In this document: positions 1-9,117 of the stretch, one piece after another
Layout: every line of letters starts with the position of its first letter
Position numbering within the stretch: the first letter of the stretch is position 1
From: Streptococcus gallinaceus
GTDB lineage: Bacteria > Bacillota > Bacilli > Lactobacillales > Streptococcaceae
Direction of reading: 5' to 3'
Assembly (NCBI RefSeq): GCF_024170225.1
Contig: NZ_JALJXU010000011.1
Location: 1 to 43,237, forward strand
Length of the DNA stretch: 43,237 nucleotides
The notes under the pieces: generated by a model
The model's database searches: none
Told to the model about the DNA's origin: nothing
Seen by the model: the letters and a program-made list of their open reading frames with translations, nothing else
Translations under genes and position numbers: made by a program

Positions 1-94
1 ACTTAATTTGCACGCTATCCAGCGTTTCATGCTCTAACAACGCCTCTGCTATCAATTTATGCACCTCGCGATGCTCTTGGATGATCGAGGCTGC
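1..94 (-). pseudogene. ftsH 3'-end fragment (truncated)
   Basis: Reading the minus strand gives about 32 residues, including the stretches IIQEHREVHKLIAEALL and HETLDSVQIK, which resemble the C-terminal helix of the membrane protease FtsH. A TGA codon lies just upstream at about 92-94 and the rplQ terminator follows, so there is no room for the rest of the gene: this is an isolated 3' remnant. In streptococci intact ftsH normally sits upstream of the rRNA/tRNA block that precedes mreC, on the other side of this window, so a second tail here suggests a duplication, possibly carried along with an rRNA operon beyond the left edge. The identification rests on recognition of the family motif, not on a search. 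Confidence 0.6.
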
Positions 95-111
95 TCAGCG
101 CCGTATACAAA

Positions 112-168
112 TACAAAAACGCCCGCTTATGAAATGATTTAGAACTAAGTCATTTCATAAACAAGCGT
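112..168 (-). terminator. terminator of the alpha operon (after rplQ)
   Basis: Arms 127-141 and 146-160 form a 15-bp stem with one G-T pair and a 4-nt loop. On the minus strand it is followed by GGGCGTTTTTGTATTTG, a U-rich tail. It ends the long ribosomal transcript coming from rplQ. Confidence 0.75.
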
Positions 169-185
169 TCGATATTCAATTTCTG

Positions 186-266
186 ATGAGTGTTACCGCT
201 GAGATAATCTCAGCGGTAGACCAGAGCTAGACTAAGGATTCAATATCCCATCATCATAACACTCAA
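186..266 (-). ncRNA. L17 downstream element-like structured 3' UTR
   Basis: Immediately downstream of the rplQ stop, GAGTGTTA (257-264 on the minus strand) pairs with TAACACTC (188-195), enclosing a perfect 11-bp hairpin (194-204 with 208-218, loop TAA). Position and lineage match the L17 downstream element (L17DE), a conserved RNA reported after rplQ in lactic acid bacteria. I recognise it by position and fold, not by covariance-model score. The hairpin has no U-run, so it is unlikely to be a terminator itself; the real one follows at 112-168. Confidence 0.55.
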
Positions 267-280
267 CAAAATTGATGATC

Positions 281-667
281 TTATACAAGTTCGATAATTG
301 CCATTGGTGCTGCGTCACCACGACGTGGTTCTGTTTTAAGAATACGTGTGTAACCACCATTGCGTTCTGCATAACGAGGAGCAATTTCAGAGAACAATTT
401 TTGAAGAGCTGTAGTAGAAGTATACTTATCTGTTGCTTCATCATAGTTTTCTGCTGCAATTTCGTTACGAACAAATGCTGCTGCTTGACGACGAGCGTGC
501 AAATCGCCACGTTTACCAAGAGTAATCATTTTTTCAACTGTTTTACGGATTTCTTTCGCACGAGCTTCAGTTGTAACGATTGATTCATTGATTAAAAGGT
601 CAGTCGTCAAATCGCGCAACATTGCTTTACGTTGTGAGCTAGTACGTCCTAATTTACGGTATGCCAT
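281..667 (-). CDS. rplQ: 50S ribosomal protein L17
   Basis: 128 codons encode L17, a large-subunit protein near the exit-tunnel face. The N-terminus [19 protein letters not shown] and the basic R/K-rich first half followed by [17 protein letters not shown] are typical. The length is normal for Firmicutes. It is the last gene of the infA-rpmJ-rpsM-rpsK-rpoA-rplQ run, 14 nt after rpoA, with an AGGAGG-type ribosome site (TAGGAGGAAAAA before ATG). A structured 3' UTR and terminator follow. Confidence 0.98.
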   Translation of the reverse strand: MAYRKLGRTSSQRKAMLRDLTTDLLINESIVTTEARAKEIRKTVEKMITLGKRGDLHARRQAAAFVRNEIAAENYDEATDKYTSTTALQKLFSEIAPRYAERNGGYTRILKTEPRRGDAAPMAIIELV

Positions 668-681
668 TTTTTCCTCCTATA

Positions 682-1620
682 TTATTTATCTTTTTTCAAT
701 CCTAGACCAAGGTCAGCCAATTTAACTTTGACTTCTTCAAGACTCTTACGGCCAAGATTGCGCACTTTCATCATTTCAGGTTCAGATTTTTCTGTTAAAT
801 CAAATACAGTGTTAATTCCTGCACGTTTCAAACAGTTATATGAACGCACTGACAAGTCAAGTTCTTCAATTGTACGGTCAAGCATACGATCATCTGAAGC
901 CACTTCTGCTTCCTTCATCACTTCGGCTGACTTGGCAACTTCAGTTAAATCAGTAAACAATCCTAAGTGTTCCATCAAAATACGTGCTGACAGTCCCAAT
1001 GCGTCTTCAGGAATTGTCGTTCCGTTTGTCATGATTTCAAGCGTTAATTTGTCAAAACCATCATTGCTACCAACGCGAGCTGGTTCAACTTGGTAATTTA
1101 CTTTGACAACAGGCGTATAGATTGAATCTACCGCAAGTGTACCTACTGGTGCATCATCTTTTTTGTTACCCTCTGCTGGGATATAGCCACGTCCAGTATT
1201 GACAGTCATAACTGCCTTGAAAGTAGCGCCTGCAGCGATGGTGAAAAGATAATGATCAGGATTTACAATTTCAATATCACTATCTGTCAAGATGTCGCCT
1301 GCAGTAATTTCTGCTGGACCTACAACATCAAGTTCAATTGTCTTTTCGTCTTCGACATAAGATTTTACAGCAATGCCTTTGATGTTCAAAATAATTTGCA
1401 TAACATCTTCGCGAACACCTGGAACTGTGTCGAATTCGTGGAGTACACCATCAATTTTAATTGATGTCACTGCAGCACCTGGAAGTGATGCAAGAAGTAC
1501 ACGACGAAGTGAGTTACCAAGAGTTGTTCCATAACCACGTTCTAGTGGCTCGATAACAAATCTGCCGTAATCTTTATTTTCATCAATTTTTGTTATAGTT
1601 GGTTTTTCAAACTCAATCAT
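682..1620 (-). CDS. rpoA: DNA-directed RNA polymerase subunit alpha
   Basis: 312 residues, full length. The N-terminal domain (about 1-230) carries the dimerisation motif [18 protein letters not shown] and the insert domain. A short acidic linker leads to the C-terminal domain (about 245-312) with [13 protein letters not shown] and [19 protein letters not shown], the helix-hairpin-helix that contacts UP-element DNA and activators. Alpha nucleates assembly of the polymerase core. It lies between rpsK and rplQ, the standard bacterial arrangement. Nothing looks disrupted. Confidence 0.99.
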   Translation of the reverse strand: MIEFEKPTITKIDENKDYGRFVIEPLERGYGTTLGNSLRRVLLASLPGAAVTSIKIDGVLHEFDTVPGVREDVMQIILNIKGIAVKSYVEDEKTIELDVVGPAEITAGDILTDSDIEIVNPDHYLFTIAAGATFKAVMTVNTGRGYIPAEGNKKDDAPVGTLAVDSIYTPVVKVNYQVEPARVGSNDGFDKLTLEIMTNGTTIPEDALGLSARILMEHLGLFTDLTEVAKSAEVMKEAEVASDDRMLDRTIEELDLSVRSYNCLKRAGINTVFDLTEKSEPEMMKVRNLGRKSLEEVKVKLADLGLGLKKDK

Positions 1621-1664
1621 TTCTTACTCCCTCTTAAACGAAAAGCTGTGTATCGTTTGTATGA

Positions 1665-2048
1665 TTATACACGGCGACGTTTTGGAGGACGAGCACCATT
1701 GTGTGGTACAGGAGTCACATCACGAATTGCAGTAACTTCAAGACCAGCGGCAGCAAGAGCACGAATAGCAGACTCACGACCTGAACCTGGACCTTTAACT
1801 GTAACTTCAACTGTTTTAAGACCGTGTTCTTGTGCAGATTTAGCAGCTGCTTCTGAAGCCATTTGGGCTGCGAATGGTGTAGATTTACGAGAACCTTTGA
1901 AACCAAGAGCACCAGCTGATGACCAAGCAAGAGCGTTACCATGCACATCAGTAATCATAACAATAGTGTTGTTAAATGTAGCGTGAATATGTGCAATACC
2001 AGATTCGATATTTTTCTTCACACGACGTTTACGTGTTGGTTTAGCCAA
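1665..2048 (-). CDS. rpsK: 30S ribosomal protein S11
   Basis: 127 residues. S11 sits on the platform of the small subunit near the mRNA Shine-Dalgarno helix. Diagnostic stretches are [36 protein letters not shown] and the basic tail [18 protein letters not shown]. It is 17 nt downstream of rpsM with a GGAGG site, and about 44 nt precede rpoA. Codon use is the highly biased ribosomal type. Confidence 0.99.
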   Translation of the reverse strand: MAKPTRKRRVKKNIESGIAHIHATFNNTIVMITDVHGNALAWSSAGALGFKGSRKSTPFAAQMASEAAAKSAQEHGLKTVEVTVKGPGSGRESAIRALAAAGLEVTAIRDVTPVPHNGARPPKRRRV

Positions 2049-2065
2049 TTTTTTTACCTCCTATT

Positions 2066-2431
2066 TTATTTTTTCTTACCTGCAATCGCAACAGCTTTAC
2101 CTTTACGAGTGCGAGCGTTATTTTTAGTGTTTTGTCCACGGACAGGAAGTCCACGACGGTGACGGATACCACGGTATGAACCGATTTCCATCAAACGTTT
2201 GATGTTCAAGTTTACTTCGCGACGAAGGTCACCTTCAACTTTAATTGCATCAACTTCACGACGGATAGCGTCTTCTTGATCAGAAGTCAAGTCTTTTACA
2301 CGGATATCTTCAGAAATTCCTGCAGCAGCAAGGATCTTTTTAGATGTTGTGAGACCGATTCCGTACACGTATGTCAATGAAATTACAACACGTTTGTCGT
2401 TTGGAATGTCAACTCCAGCAATACGAGCCAT
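2066..2431 (-). CDS. rpsM: 30S ribosomal protein S13
   Basis: 121 residues. S13 lies in the 30S head and contacts the P-site tRNA and the A-site finger of 23S r[34 protein letters not shown] (helix-two-turn-helix) and [15 protein letters not shown] are diagnostic, and the lysine/arginine-rich tail ends in AIAGKKK. It follows rpmJ by 17 nt with an AGGAG site. Confidence 0.99.
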   Translation of the reverse strand: MARIAGVDIPNDKRVVISLTYVYGIGLTTSKKILAAAGISEDIRVKDLTSDQEDAIRREVDAIKVEGDLRREVNLNIKRLMEIGSYRGIRHRRGLPVRGQNTKNNARTRKGKAVAIAGKKK

Positions 2432-2448
2432 TTTTTCTCCTTTCTATC

Positions 2449-2565
2449 TTAACCTTGACGTTGTTTGTGTTTTGGATTTGCTGGGCAAATTACCATAACA
2501 CGACCATTACGACGAATAACTTTGCAGTATTCGCAAATTGGTTTGACCGATGGTCTTACTTTCAT
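2449..2565 (-). CDS. rpmJ: 50S ribosomal protein L36 (zinc-binding form)
   Basis: A 38-codon gene, ATG at 2565 and TAA at 2449. It begins [19 protein letters not shown] and has the zinc-ribbon residues C11, C14, C27 and H33, so this is the C+ (zinc-containing) type of L36. It sits between infA and rpsM as in other Firmicutes, with GGAGGGATAAAA before the start. Confidence 0.97.
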
Positions 2566-2588
2566 TTTTATCCCTCCAAGTATTTCGA

Positions 2589-2807
2589 CTATTTAAAGCG
2601 GTATGTGATACGTCCACGTGTCAAATCATATGGGCTAAGCTCGACAGTTACACGATCTCCGACCAAAATACGGATGTAGTTTTTACGGATTTTCCCTGAA
2701 ACAGTTGCCAAGACTTGGTGTCCATTCTCCAACTCAACAGTAAACATAGCATTCGGCATTGTATCAACTACCTTGCCTTCAATTTCAATCACATCTTCTT
2801 TTGCCAT
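2589..2807 (-). CDS. infA: translation initiation factor IF-1
   Basis: 72 residues starting [19 protein letters not shown] and ending [10 protein letters not shown]; a single S1-type OB fold that occupies the ribosomal A site during initiation. The frame is open 19 codons further upstream, but the ATG at 2807 is preceded by AGAGGGGGAAAC and gives the universal 72-residue length, so the upstream extension is rejected. A promoter and a GC hairpin (CCTCTGTGCGCAGAGG, 2843-2858) lie between this gene and adk, so infA starts a sub-transcript. Confidence 0.98.
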
Positions 2808-2883
2808 GCAAAAGTTTCCCCCTCTAAATTTCGATTTGATGCCCTCTGCGCACAGAGGTAACAATTATAAGTCAGACTGGCTC

Positions 2884-2912
2884 ATTTTATCATTTTTATC
2901 TAAAAAAAGCAA
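2884..2912 (-). promoter_or_regulatory. internal promoter for infA-rpmJ-rpsM-rpsK-rpoA-rplQ
   Basis: On the minus strand TTGCTT (2907-2912), a 17-nt spacer and TGA-TAAAAT (-10 at 2884-2889, extended) lie upstream of infA, downstream of the adk stop. It would allow the alpha-operon genes to be transcribed independently of the S10 promoter. Confidence 0.7.
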
Positions 2913-2926
2913 GTCATATTCATCAA

Positions 2927-3568
2927 TTATTGTAATTTTGATAAAACAGCATCAATTGCTTCAAATACAACATCGATATCTTGATTGCCTTCAATATCAT
3001 GAACAAGTCCTTGTGCACGATAGTGGTCGATAATTGGTTGTCCTTGAGCAATATTTACTTCCAAACGACGTTTTACTGATTCTGGTTTGTCATCTTCACG
3101 TTGGTAGTAATCTGCTTCGTTGTAACCTTCAGGTGGTAGGTTAAAGACTTTATGGAAAGTTTCACCCGTTTCACGGTGGATAATCCGTCCGCTAAGGCGC
3201 TCTACCAAAATACTTGGGTCAATTTCAATATTGATCACACCTTGAAGATCTATACCTAACTCTTTCAAGTTTTCATCCAAAGCATGTGCTTGCTCAATTG
3301 TGCGTGGGTAGCCATCTAGCAAAAAACCTTTTTCTTGAATATCATCTTGAGTCAAGCGTTCTTTCACGATACCGTTTGTTACTTCGTCAGGAACCAAGTC
3401 ACCTTTATCGATATATGATTTTGCCAATAAACCCATTTCAGTTTGGTTAGCCATCGCAGCGCGGAACATATCTCCTGTTGAAATATGAGCTACGCCAAAT
3501 TTTTCAACAATTTTTGCTGCCTGTGTCCCTTTACCAGCACCTGGCAACCCCATAATCAAAAGATTCAT
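2927..3568 (-). CDS. adk: adenylate kinase
   Basis: 213 residues. It catalyses ATP + AMP = 2 ADP in the cytoplasm. The P-loop is [13 protein letters not shown] (residues 7-19), the AMP-binding segment includes STGDMFRAA and DGYPRT, and the LID region (about 125-160: [20 protein letters not shown]) is the long form but lacks the four cysteines of zinc-binding Bacillus-type enzymes. It lies directly downstream of secY in the spc operon, the standard Firmicutes position, and it links nucleotide supply to the purine genes later in the window. Confidence 0.98.
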   Translation of the reverse strand: MNLLIMGLPGAGKGTQAAKIVEKFGVAHISTGDMFRAAMANQTEMGLLAKSYIDKGDLVPDEVTNGIVKERLTQDDIQEKGFLLDGYPRTIEQAHALDENLKELGIDLQGVINIEIDPSILVERLSGRIIHRETGETFHKVFNLPPEGYNEADYYQREDDKPESVKRRLEVNIAQGQPIIDHYRAQGLVHDIEGNQDIDVVFEAIDAVLSKLQ

Positions 3569-3643
3569 TTCGAACTCCTTTTATTGTGTGAATAGCTTTA
3601 CGCTATTTTCTAATGTTAATTGACCTATCAAAACAAAATAGAA

Positions 3644-3660
3644 GGTTGACAATGTCAACC
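3644..3660 (-). terminator. secY-adk intercistronic hairpin (possible partial terminator)
   Basis: GGTTGACATTGTCAACC is a 7-bp perfect stem with a 3-nt loop right after the secY stop, followed on the minus strand by TTCTATTTTGTTTTG. The U-run is interrupted, so it is more likely a partial attenuator or 3'-end stabiliser than a strong terminator. Confidence 0.45.
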
Positions 3661-3666
3661 TATATA

Positions 3667-4977
3667 CTATTCTGTGATTTCCATAAATCCAACGTATTTT
3701 CTCTTCAATAGGTAACCTTCCAACTGCTTGATACCTTCGATACTTGTCATGATCACGATGATCAAACTTGTACCCAAGAAAGCAATATTAGAAGAAAGTC
3801 CCAAAAGGTTTTGTGCCAAAATTGGTAACAAGGCCACAATACCAAGGAAAAGAGAACCTACAGTTGCTAAACGTTTCAACAATTTTGAAAAGTATTGCTC
3901 TGTGCCATTACCTGGACGAACTCCGTGGATGTAAGCACCACTCTTTTGCAAACTTTCAGCAGTTTTTTCTGGATTTACCTGAACAAAACTGTAGAAGAAT
4001 GTAAAGATGATAATCAAAACTGCATAGACAAGCATTCCTTTAACTGTAGTGTAATCAAAGTAGCTTTGCAAGTTTTGAAGAAGTGAGCTTGTGCGGTTTT
4101 GACTTGTCAAAAATTGTAAAATTGAAGTCGGAATGGCTGTGATAGAACCTGCAAAGATGACAGGGATAACACCAGCTGGATTCAGCTTCAATGGCAAGTA
4201 TGAGCTCGAAGGAGCACCTTGCGCACGTTTTGTGTACTGGATTGGAATTTTGTACTCCGCTTGTTGTACGTAGGTTGTAAAATAAACAATGGCTAAAATA
4301 GCAACTACCAATACGGCTACAAAGATAGCCGATTCTGTTAAGCGACTAGAGTCGATATTCACAAAACGATCTTCGTAAATTTCTTTGATAGTAGCTGGAA
4401 GGGATGAAATGATACCGGCAAAGATAATCATTGATGTTCCATTTCCGTAACCCTTGTCTGTAATTTGTTCACCGAACCAAGTAACAATCATTGAACCAGT
4501 TGTTAAGATACTACCGATAATGATGTAAGTTTTCCAGTTGAGAGGCATGGTTGTCAGTTGAGCACCCGCGAGAGCATTCAAACCTGCTGTAATACCGACT
4601 GATTGAACAAATGCAAGAACAAGTGAAATATAGCGTGTTGCTTGATTTAATTTCCGACGACCAACTTCACCTTGTTTTCCCCATTCAACAAACTTTGGAA
4701 CGATGTCCATTTGTAACAGTTGAACGATGATGGATGCAGTGATATAAGGACTAACACCCAAGGCAAAAACGGAAAAGTTCTTCATCGCATTCCCTGAAAC
4801 CAAACTCAACATGTTTAAGAATGGCAAGTTTGACACCGCCTCTAAACTCTTTGCGTTGATTCCTGGTACTGTGATGTGTGTTCCTACGCGAAAAACAAAT
4901 AAGATAAAAATTGTAAACAAAATTTTATTGCGAACATTTTTTACCTTGAACGCTTCTTTTAATAGTTTAAAAAACAT
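3667..4977 (-). CDS. secY: protein translocase channel subunit SecY
   Basis: 436 residues with ten hydrophobic helices. It is the pore of the Sec translocon. Visible family signatures are VPGINAKSLE near the plug, ITASIIVQLLQMDIVP in helix 2, YGNGTSMIIFAGI, and the cytosolic loop region PLKLNPAGVIPVIFAGS. The C-terminus ends YVGFMEITE. It lies in the normal place between rplO and adk. A 13-nt gap separates the rplO stop from the secY start, which has GGGGTGACC as ribosome site. Confidence 0.98.
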   Translation of the reverse strand: MFFKLLKEAFKVKNVRNKILFTIFILFVFRVGTHITVPGINAKSLEAVSNLPFLNMLSLVSGNAMKNFSVFALGVSPYITASIIVQLLQMDIVPKFVEWGKQGEVGRRKLNQATRYISLVLAFVQSVGITAGLNALAGAQLTTMPLNWKTYIIIGSILTTGSMIVTWFGEQITDKGYGNGTSMIIFAGIISSLPATIKEIYEDRFVNIDSSRLTESAIFVAVLVVAILAIVYFTTYVQQAEYKIPIQYTKRAQGAPSSSYLPLKLNPAGVIPVIFAGSITAIPTSILQFLTSQNRTSSLLQNLQSYFDYTTVKGMLVYAVLIIIFTFFYSFVQVNPEKTAESLQKSGAYIHGVRPGNGTEQYFSKLLKRLATVGSLFLGIVALLPILAQNLLGLSSNIAFLGTSLIIVIMTSIEGIKQLEGYLLKRKYVGFMEITE

Positions 4978-4990
4978 AGTTGGTCACCCC

Positions 4991-5431
4991 TTAGATGACT
5001 TCTACTGAGCCACCTTTTGAAGTGATTGCTTCTTCAGCTGATTTAGAGAATTTAGCAGCTTTCACTGTCAATTTCTTAGTCAATTCGCCGTTACCAAGAA
5101 CTTTAACTCCTGATTTTTCAGCTTTGACAATACCAGCTTCGATAAGTACAACTGGTGTTATCTCTGTACCATCTTCGAAAACATTCAATTGATCAAGGTT
5201 CACAATTGCATACTCTTTAGCGTTGATGTTTGTGAAACCACGTTTTGGAAGACGACGGAACAATGGAGTTTGTCCACCTTCAAAACCAAGACGCACGCCA
5301 CCACCGCTACGAGCTTTTTGACCTTTTTGACCGCGGCCAGAAGTTTTACCGTTACCCGATGATGTACCACGACCTACACGGTTGCGAACTTTACGTGAAC
5401 CTGTTGCAGGCTGTAATTCATGAAGTTTCAT
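4991..5431 (-). CDS. rplO: 50S ribosomal protein L15
   Basis: 146 residues. [21 protein letters not shown] is the canonical start, followed by the Gly-rich segment [20 protein letters not shown] that threads into the 23S core, and [15 protein letters not shown]. The globular C-terminal half ends [15 protein letters not shown] precedes the start. It is separated from rpmD by 137 nt, one of the larger gaps in this cluster. Confidence 0.99.
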   Translation of the reverse strand: MKLHELQPATGSRKVRNRVGRGTSSGNGKTSGRGQKGQKARSGGGVRLGFEGGQTPLFRRLPKRGFTNINAKEYAIVNLDQLNVFEDGTEITPVVLIEAGIVKAEKSGVKVLGNGELTKKLTVKAAKFSKSAEEAITSKGGSVEVI

Positions 5432-5568
5432 TATTTAATTTCTCCTTATTTGTAAAATGCTAGCGCCTTTATGAGAAAAAGGACTTCCCACAAAAACTCG
5501 CCTATACTAAATTAACTTTAAGCCGCACAGAAACCCGTACGACTCAAGTTCTTATTCTGTTTGAAGTC

Positions 5569-5751
5569 TTATTTAACTTCTTCTACAGTTACCAAGTGAG
5601 ATACGGCGTTAACCATACCACGGATAGCTGCATTGTCTTCTTTAACGACTGAGCTATTCAATTTGCCAAGACCAAGCGCCACAACAGTTTTACGTTGTGA
5701 TGGAATACGGCCGATTGGAGACTTCGTCAAAGTAATTTTAATTTGAGCCAT
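5569..5751 (-). CDS. rpmD: 50S ribosomal protein L30
   Basis: 60 residues, beginning [19 protein letters not shown] and ending [11 protein letters not shown]. The open frame extends 22 codons into rpsE, but the ATG at 5751 with AAAGGGGAACTC upstream gives the family length, so that start is chosen. It binds 5S/23S rRNA contacts on the large subunit. It follows rpsE by 13 nt. Confidence 0.98.
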   Translation of the reverse strand: MAQIKITLTKSPIGRIPSQRKTVVALGLGKLNSSVVKEDNAAIRGMVNAVSHLVTVEEVK

Positions 5752-5764
5752 GAGTTCCCCTTTC

Positions 5765-6259
5765 TTATGCCAAATCTGAAACTGAGATTCCGCGAAGTGC
5801 AGCAACCTCTTCAGCACGTTTCAATTGTTTCAAACCTTCAACTGTTGCACGAACGATGTTGATTGGAGTGTTTGAGCCAAGTGATTTAGATGTTACATCT
5901 GCAATACCTGCCAATTCGATTACGGCACGTGTTGCACCACCAGCAGCAACCCCAGCACCTTCTACAGCTGGTTTCAACAATACTTTAGCACCACCAAATT
6001 CTGAACGAACTTCGTGAGGGATTGTTGTACCAACCATTGGTACTTCGATCATGTTTTTCTTAGCAGCTTCAACTGCTTTACGGATAGCTTCAGGTACTTC
6101 TTGAGCTTTACCAGTACCGAAACCTACACGTCCGTTACGGTCTCCAACAACCACAAGAGCTGCAAAACGAAGACGACGTCCACCTTTAACAACTTTTGTA
6201 ACACGGTTGATGGCTACTACGCGTTCTTCAATTTCAACTGCGTTATCTTTAAATGCCAT
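5765..6259 (-). CDS. rpsE: 30S ribosomal protein S5
   Basis: 164 residues. The N-terminal double-stranded RNA binding domain has [20 protein letters not shown] and [20 protein letters not shown]; the C-terminal domain has [14 protein letters not shown] and [11 protein letters not shown]5 lies at the mRNA entry channel and affects decoding accuracy; the loop around KGGRR is where spectinomycin-resistance substitutions occur, and it looks intact. Standard spc-operon position between rplR and rpmD. Confidence 0.99.
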   Translation of the reverse strand: MAFKDNAVEIEERVVAINRVTKVVKGGRRLRFAALVVVGDRNGRVGFGTGKAQEVPEAIRKAVEAAKKNMIEVPMVGTTIPHEVRSEFGGAKVLLKPAVEGAGVAAGGATRAVIELAGIADVTSKSLGSNTPINIVRATVEGLKQLKRAEEVAALRGISVSDLA

Positions 6260-6277
6260 TTCTTAGTGTCCTCCCTA

Positions 6278-6634
6278 TTAGAATTTCAATCCGTTTTCAC
6301 GAGCTGCGTCAGCCAAAGCCTTCACACGTCCGTGATAGAGATATCCACCGCGGTCAAAGACCACTTCAGAAATACCTTTCGCAGCTGCACGTTCAGCAAC
6401 GAGTTTACCTACAACAACGGCTTGTTCTGTCTTAGTTCCTTTTGAAACTTCTTTATCAAGAGTAGAAGCGCTTGCGAGCGTTACACCCGCTACGTCATCA
6501 ATCACTTGAGCGTAGATGCCTGTATTAGAACGGAAAATGTTCAAACGTGGGCGAGCAGCAGTTCCAGAGATTTTACCGCGAACACGACGGTGGCGTTTTT
6601 GGCGGATTTTGTTTTTATCTGGTTTTGAAATCAC
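6278..6634 (-). CDS. rplR: 50S ribosomal protein L18
   Basis: 118 residues from a GTG start at 6634 ([17 protein letters not shown]). A second in-frame GTG three codons upstream would give 121 residues, but that GTG forms part of the ribosome site AAAGAGGTG, which sits 6 nt from the GTG at 6634, so the shorter protein is preferred. L18 binds 5S r[21 protein letters not shown] and [21 protein letters not shown] are diagnostic. Confidence 0.96.
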   Translation of the reverse strand: MISKPDKNKIRQKRHRRVRGKISGTAARPRLNIFRSNTGIYAQVIDDVAGVTLASASTLDKEVSKGTKTEQAVVVGKLVAERAAAKGISEVVFDRGGYLYHGRVKALADAARENGLKF

Positions 6635-6728
6635 AATTTTCACCTCTTTATTATTGATTTCGCCTCAAACGAGGCTAGTTTCGGAAAATAAAGTTCCGAG
6701 AAAGATATACATCTTCCTCAAGAAACTA

Positions 6729-7265
6729 TTATTTACCAGTTTTACCTTCTTTACGGCGAACGAATTCACCAACGTAACGAATACCTTTACCTTTATATGG
6801 CTCAGGAGCGCGAAGGCTACGGATGTAAGCTGCTGTTTGACCAACAACTTCTTTGTTGATACCAGACACAATGATTTGTGTTGGTGTTGGAACTTCAAAT
6901 GTGATACCTTCTGGTGCAATCACTTCGTCTGGATGTGATTTCCCAACTGCAAGTGTCAATTTGTTACCAGCCAATTGTGCACGGTAACCGACACCACGCA
7001 TTTCAAGTTCTTTTTTGAAGCCTTCAGAAACACCAACAACCATGTTGTTGAGATTAGCACGGCTAGTACCGTGGATAGTCTTCATTTCTTTTGAATCATT
7101 TGGACGGTGAAGTGTTACTTCTGTACCTTCTACTTTGATTTCAATTGTTGTAGGGAATTCACGAGTCAATTCACCTTTAGGTCCTTTTACAGTTACCACG
7201 CCGTTGTTTTGAGCAAGCTCAACACCAGCAGGCAATGTAATCACTTTATTACCAATACGTGACAT
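6729..7265 (-). CDS. rplF: 50S ribosomal protein L6
   Basis: 178 residues, [17 protein letters not shown] to [11 protein letters not shown]. Two tandem alpha-beta domains; the C-terminal motif [14 protein letters not shown] that contacts the sarcin-ricin region is intact. It follows rpsH across a 77-nt gap containing two hairpins: AATTTAGTC/GACTAAATT just after the rpsH stop, and GGCCATATGGCC. The start has CAGGAG upstream. Confidence 0.99.
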   Translation of the reverse strand: MSRIGNKVITLPAGVELAQNNGVVTVKGPKGELTREFPTTIEIKVEGTEVTLHRPNDSKEMKTIHGTSRANLNNMVVGVSEGFKKELEMRGVGYRAQLAGNKLTLAVGKSHPDEVIAPEGITFEVPTPTQIIVSGINKEVVGQTAAYIRSLRAPEPYKGKGIRYVGEFVRRKEGKTGK

Positions 7266-7342
7266 GTTATTTTTCTCCTGTTAAATTATCAGGCCATATG
7301 GCCAGTTTTCACGGGGCAGAAATTTAGTCTAAAACGACTAAA

Positions 7343-7741
7343 TTACCATACATACGCAAGGATTTCTCCACCAACGTTCTTTTGACGAGCTTGTTTGTCT
7401 GTCAAAAGACCTTCTGATGTAGAAATGATTGCAATTCCAAGTCCGTTAAGAACTTTAGGAACATCTTCACGTTTTGAGTAAACACGAAGACCTGGTTTTG
7501 AGATACGTTTCAAGTTTGTGATAACTTTTTCACCGTTTGGTCCGTATTTCAAGAATACACGGATGATGCCTTGTTTGTCATCTTCGATGAATTCAACGTT
7601 TTTTACAAAACCTTCGTTTTTAAGGATTGTAGCAATCCCTTTTTTAATGTTTGATGCAGGTACTTCAAGCACTTCGTGTTTTGCTTGGTTAGCATTACGA
7701 ATGCGTGTCAAAAAGTCTGCAATTGGGTCAGTCATAACCAT
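7343..7741 (-). CDS. rpsH: 30S ribosomal protein S8
   Basis: 132 residues, [19 protein letters not shown] at the start and [19 protein letters not shown] near the end. S8 is a primary 16S rRNA binder and in E. coli is the translational repressor of the spc operon. Here an unusually long 229-nt gap with several hairpins lies just upstream, which may be a regulatory site (see separate entry). Two potential start codons, ATG GTN ATG, occur; the first gives the usual length. Confidence 0.98.
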   Translation of the reverse strand: MVMTDPIADFLTRIRNANQAKHEVLEVPASNIKKGIATILKNEGFVKNVEFIEDDKQGIIRVFLKYGPNGEKVITNLKRISKPGLRVYSKREDVPKVLNGLGIAIISTSEGLLTDKQARQKNVGGEILAYVW

Positions 7742-7970
7742 TTTATTTTCTCCTCTTACTAGCAGTTTGAAAGAATCACTTGCTAGTTAATGATGTCCAT
7801 TTGGACAGGCTCAGCAAAGCTGATTTAGATGTACGCTCATTCACAGAACAAGCCGATTCGAACACGGGCTAAACACTGGACAAAAAAGATAAACTCTCCT
7901 AGAAACCAAAGTCTCGTCGTCTAGTTTCCTATTTTTGCTGTGCGTTTTTAACGCCCTTTGTATCATCTTC
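7742..7970 (-). other. structured intercistronic region rpsN-rpsH
   Basis: 229 nt without a gene. On the minus strand it holds several potential hairpins: GCGTTAAAAACGC, an AGGAAAC/GTTTCT arm pair, CAGCTTTGCTG, TGTCCAAATGGACA, and just before the rpsH start an ACTAGCA/TGCTAGT pair enclosing about 16 nt. No terminator U-run is seen, and the one frame that is open across it (7841-8086) overlaps rpsN out of frame and looks spurious. A cis-acting RNA controlling rpsH and downstream genes is possible; nothing proves it. Confidence 0.4.
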
Positions 7971-8156
7971 TTACCAAGAAGCTTTTGTAACGCCTGGAAT
8001 TTGTCCAAGGTAAGCCAAGTCGCGGAAGCATACACGGCAAAGTTTGAATTTGCGGTAAACTGAATGTGGACGTCCACATTTTTCACAACGAGTGTAGGCT
8101 TGAGTTGAGAACTTAGCTGGGCGTTTGTTCTTAGCGATCATTGATTTTTTAGCCAT
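7971..8156 (-). CDS. rpsN: 30S ribosomal protein S14 type Z
   Basis: 61 residues, the short zinc-binding form (also called rpsZ). Cysteines C24, C27, C40 and C43 form the CxxC...CxxC ribbon (RCEKCGRP and LCRVCFRD), and the protein ends [10 protein letters not shown]14 is located in the 30S head. It follows rplE by 14 nt with a GGGAGA site. No zinc-independent second copy is visible in this window. Confidence 0.98.
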   Translation of the reverse strand: MAKKSMIAKNKRPAKFSTQAYTRCEKCGRPHSVYRKFKLCRVCFRDLAYLGQIPGVTKASW

Positions 8157-8170
8157 TTATTCTCTCCCTA

Positions 8171-8713
8171 TTATTTCGCAAACGGCATACCAAGGCCTGT
8201 GAGCAATGCACGTGATTCTTCGTCAGTGTTAGCAGTTGTAACGATGACGATATCCATACCACGAGTTTTATCAACGTCATCGAAGTTGATTTCTGGGAAG
8301 ATCAATTGTTCTTTCACACCAAGTGTGTAGTTTCCGCGTCCATCAAACGATTTTGTTGGAACACCGTGGAAGTCACGTACACGTGGAAGTGATACTGAAA
8401 CCAACTTGTCCAAGAATTCATACATGCGTTCGCCACGAAGAGTCACTTTCGCACCGATAGCAACCCCTTCACGAAGACGGAAGCCGGCGATTGATTTCTT
8501 AGCTTTTGTGATAAGTGGTTTTTGACCTGAAATAAGTGCCAATTCTTCAGCAGCTTTTTCAAGGTTTTTAGCGTTAGAAACAGCGTCACCAACACCCATG
8601 TTCAAAACGATCTTATCAACTTTTGGCACAGCCATAACTGATGAATAGTTAAATTGCTCAGTCAAAGCAGGAACAACTTCATTAAGATATTTTTCTTTTA
8701 AACGATTTGCCAT
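8171..8713 (-). CDS. rplE: 50S ribosomal protein L5
   Basis: 180 residues. L5 binds 5S rRNA and contacts S13 and the P-site tRNA. Motifs: [40 protein letters not shown], and the conserved C-terminal [20 protein letters not shown]. It starts with AAGGAGAAGTATA ahead of the ATG and follows rplX by 23 nt. Confidence 0.99.
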   Translation of the reverse strand: MANRLKEKYLNEVVPALTEQFNYSSVMAVPKVDKIVLNMGVGDAVSNAKNLEKAAEELALISGQKPLITKAKKSIAGFRLREGVAIGAKVTLRGERMYEFLDKLVSVSLPRVRDFHGVPTKSFDGRGNYTLGVKEQLIFPEINFDDVDKTRGMDIVIVTTANTDEESRALLTGLGMPFAK

Positions 8714-8736
8714 TATACTTCTCCTTTCCTTCGTGA

Positions 8737-9042
8737 TTAATCAAGCACTTCGCCTGATTTTTTGTTGTAACGAACTTTTTTGCCGTCAACAACTTTGTAA
8801 CCAACGCGTCCAGCTACACCGTTTTTGTCCAAAACTTGAACGTTTGATGCATGGATTGGAGCTTCGATTTCAACGATTGCACCTTGAGGGTTTTCGTTGT
8901 TTGGTTTTTGATGTTTTTTGACAATGTTAACACCTTCAACAACAACTTTGTTTACTTTTGGAAGTGCTGTTACAACAAGGGCTTCAACACCTTTGTCTTT
9001 ACCAGCGATAACGCGAACTTTGTCGCCTCTTTTTACAAACAT
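8737..9042 (-). CDS. rplX: 50S ribosomal protein L24
   Basis: 101 residues with the KOW motif [18 protein letters not shown] at the N-terminus and [15 protein letters not shown] in the middle. It is an early assembly protein near the tunnel exit. A 75-nt gap from rplN contains two hairpins (CCTGCAGTTCTGCAGG and GCCCATTAGGGC). The start has CAGGAGAAACC upstream. Confidence 0.99.
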   Translation of the reverse strand: MFVKRGDKVRVIAGKDKGVEALVVTALPKVNKVVVEGVNIVKKHQKPNNENPQGAIVEIEAPIHASNVQVLDKNGVAGRVGYKVVDGKKVRYNKKSGEVLD

Positions 9043-9117
9043 TTGGTTTCTCCTGTGAATTTCTTACGCCCTAATGGGCACCCTGCAGAACTGCAGGGGA
9101 CTTAGTTTGTTTTTAGA

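Noticed and set aside
2525..2540. TGCGAATA (SigX box) on the minus strand
   Set aside because: It lies inside the rpmJ coding sequence with no gene start at a suitable distance.
7841..8086. Open frame of 81 codons between rpsN and rpsH
   Set aside because: It overlaps rpsN out of frame, has no ribosome site and no recognisable protein features.
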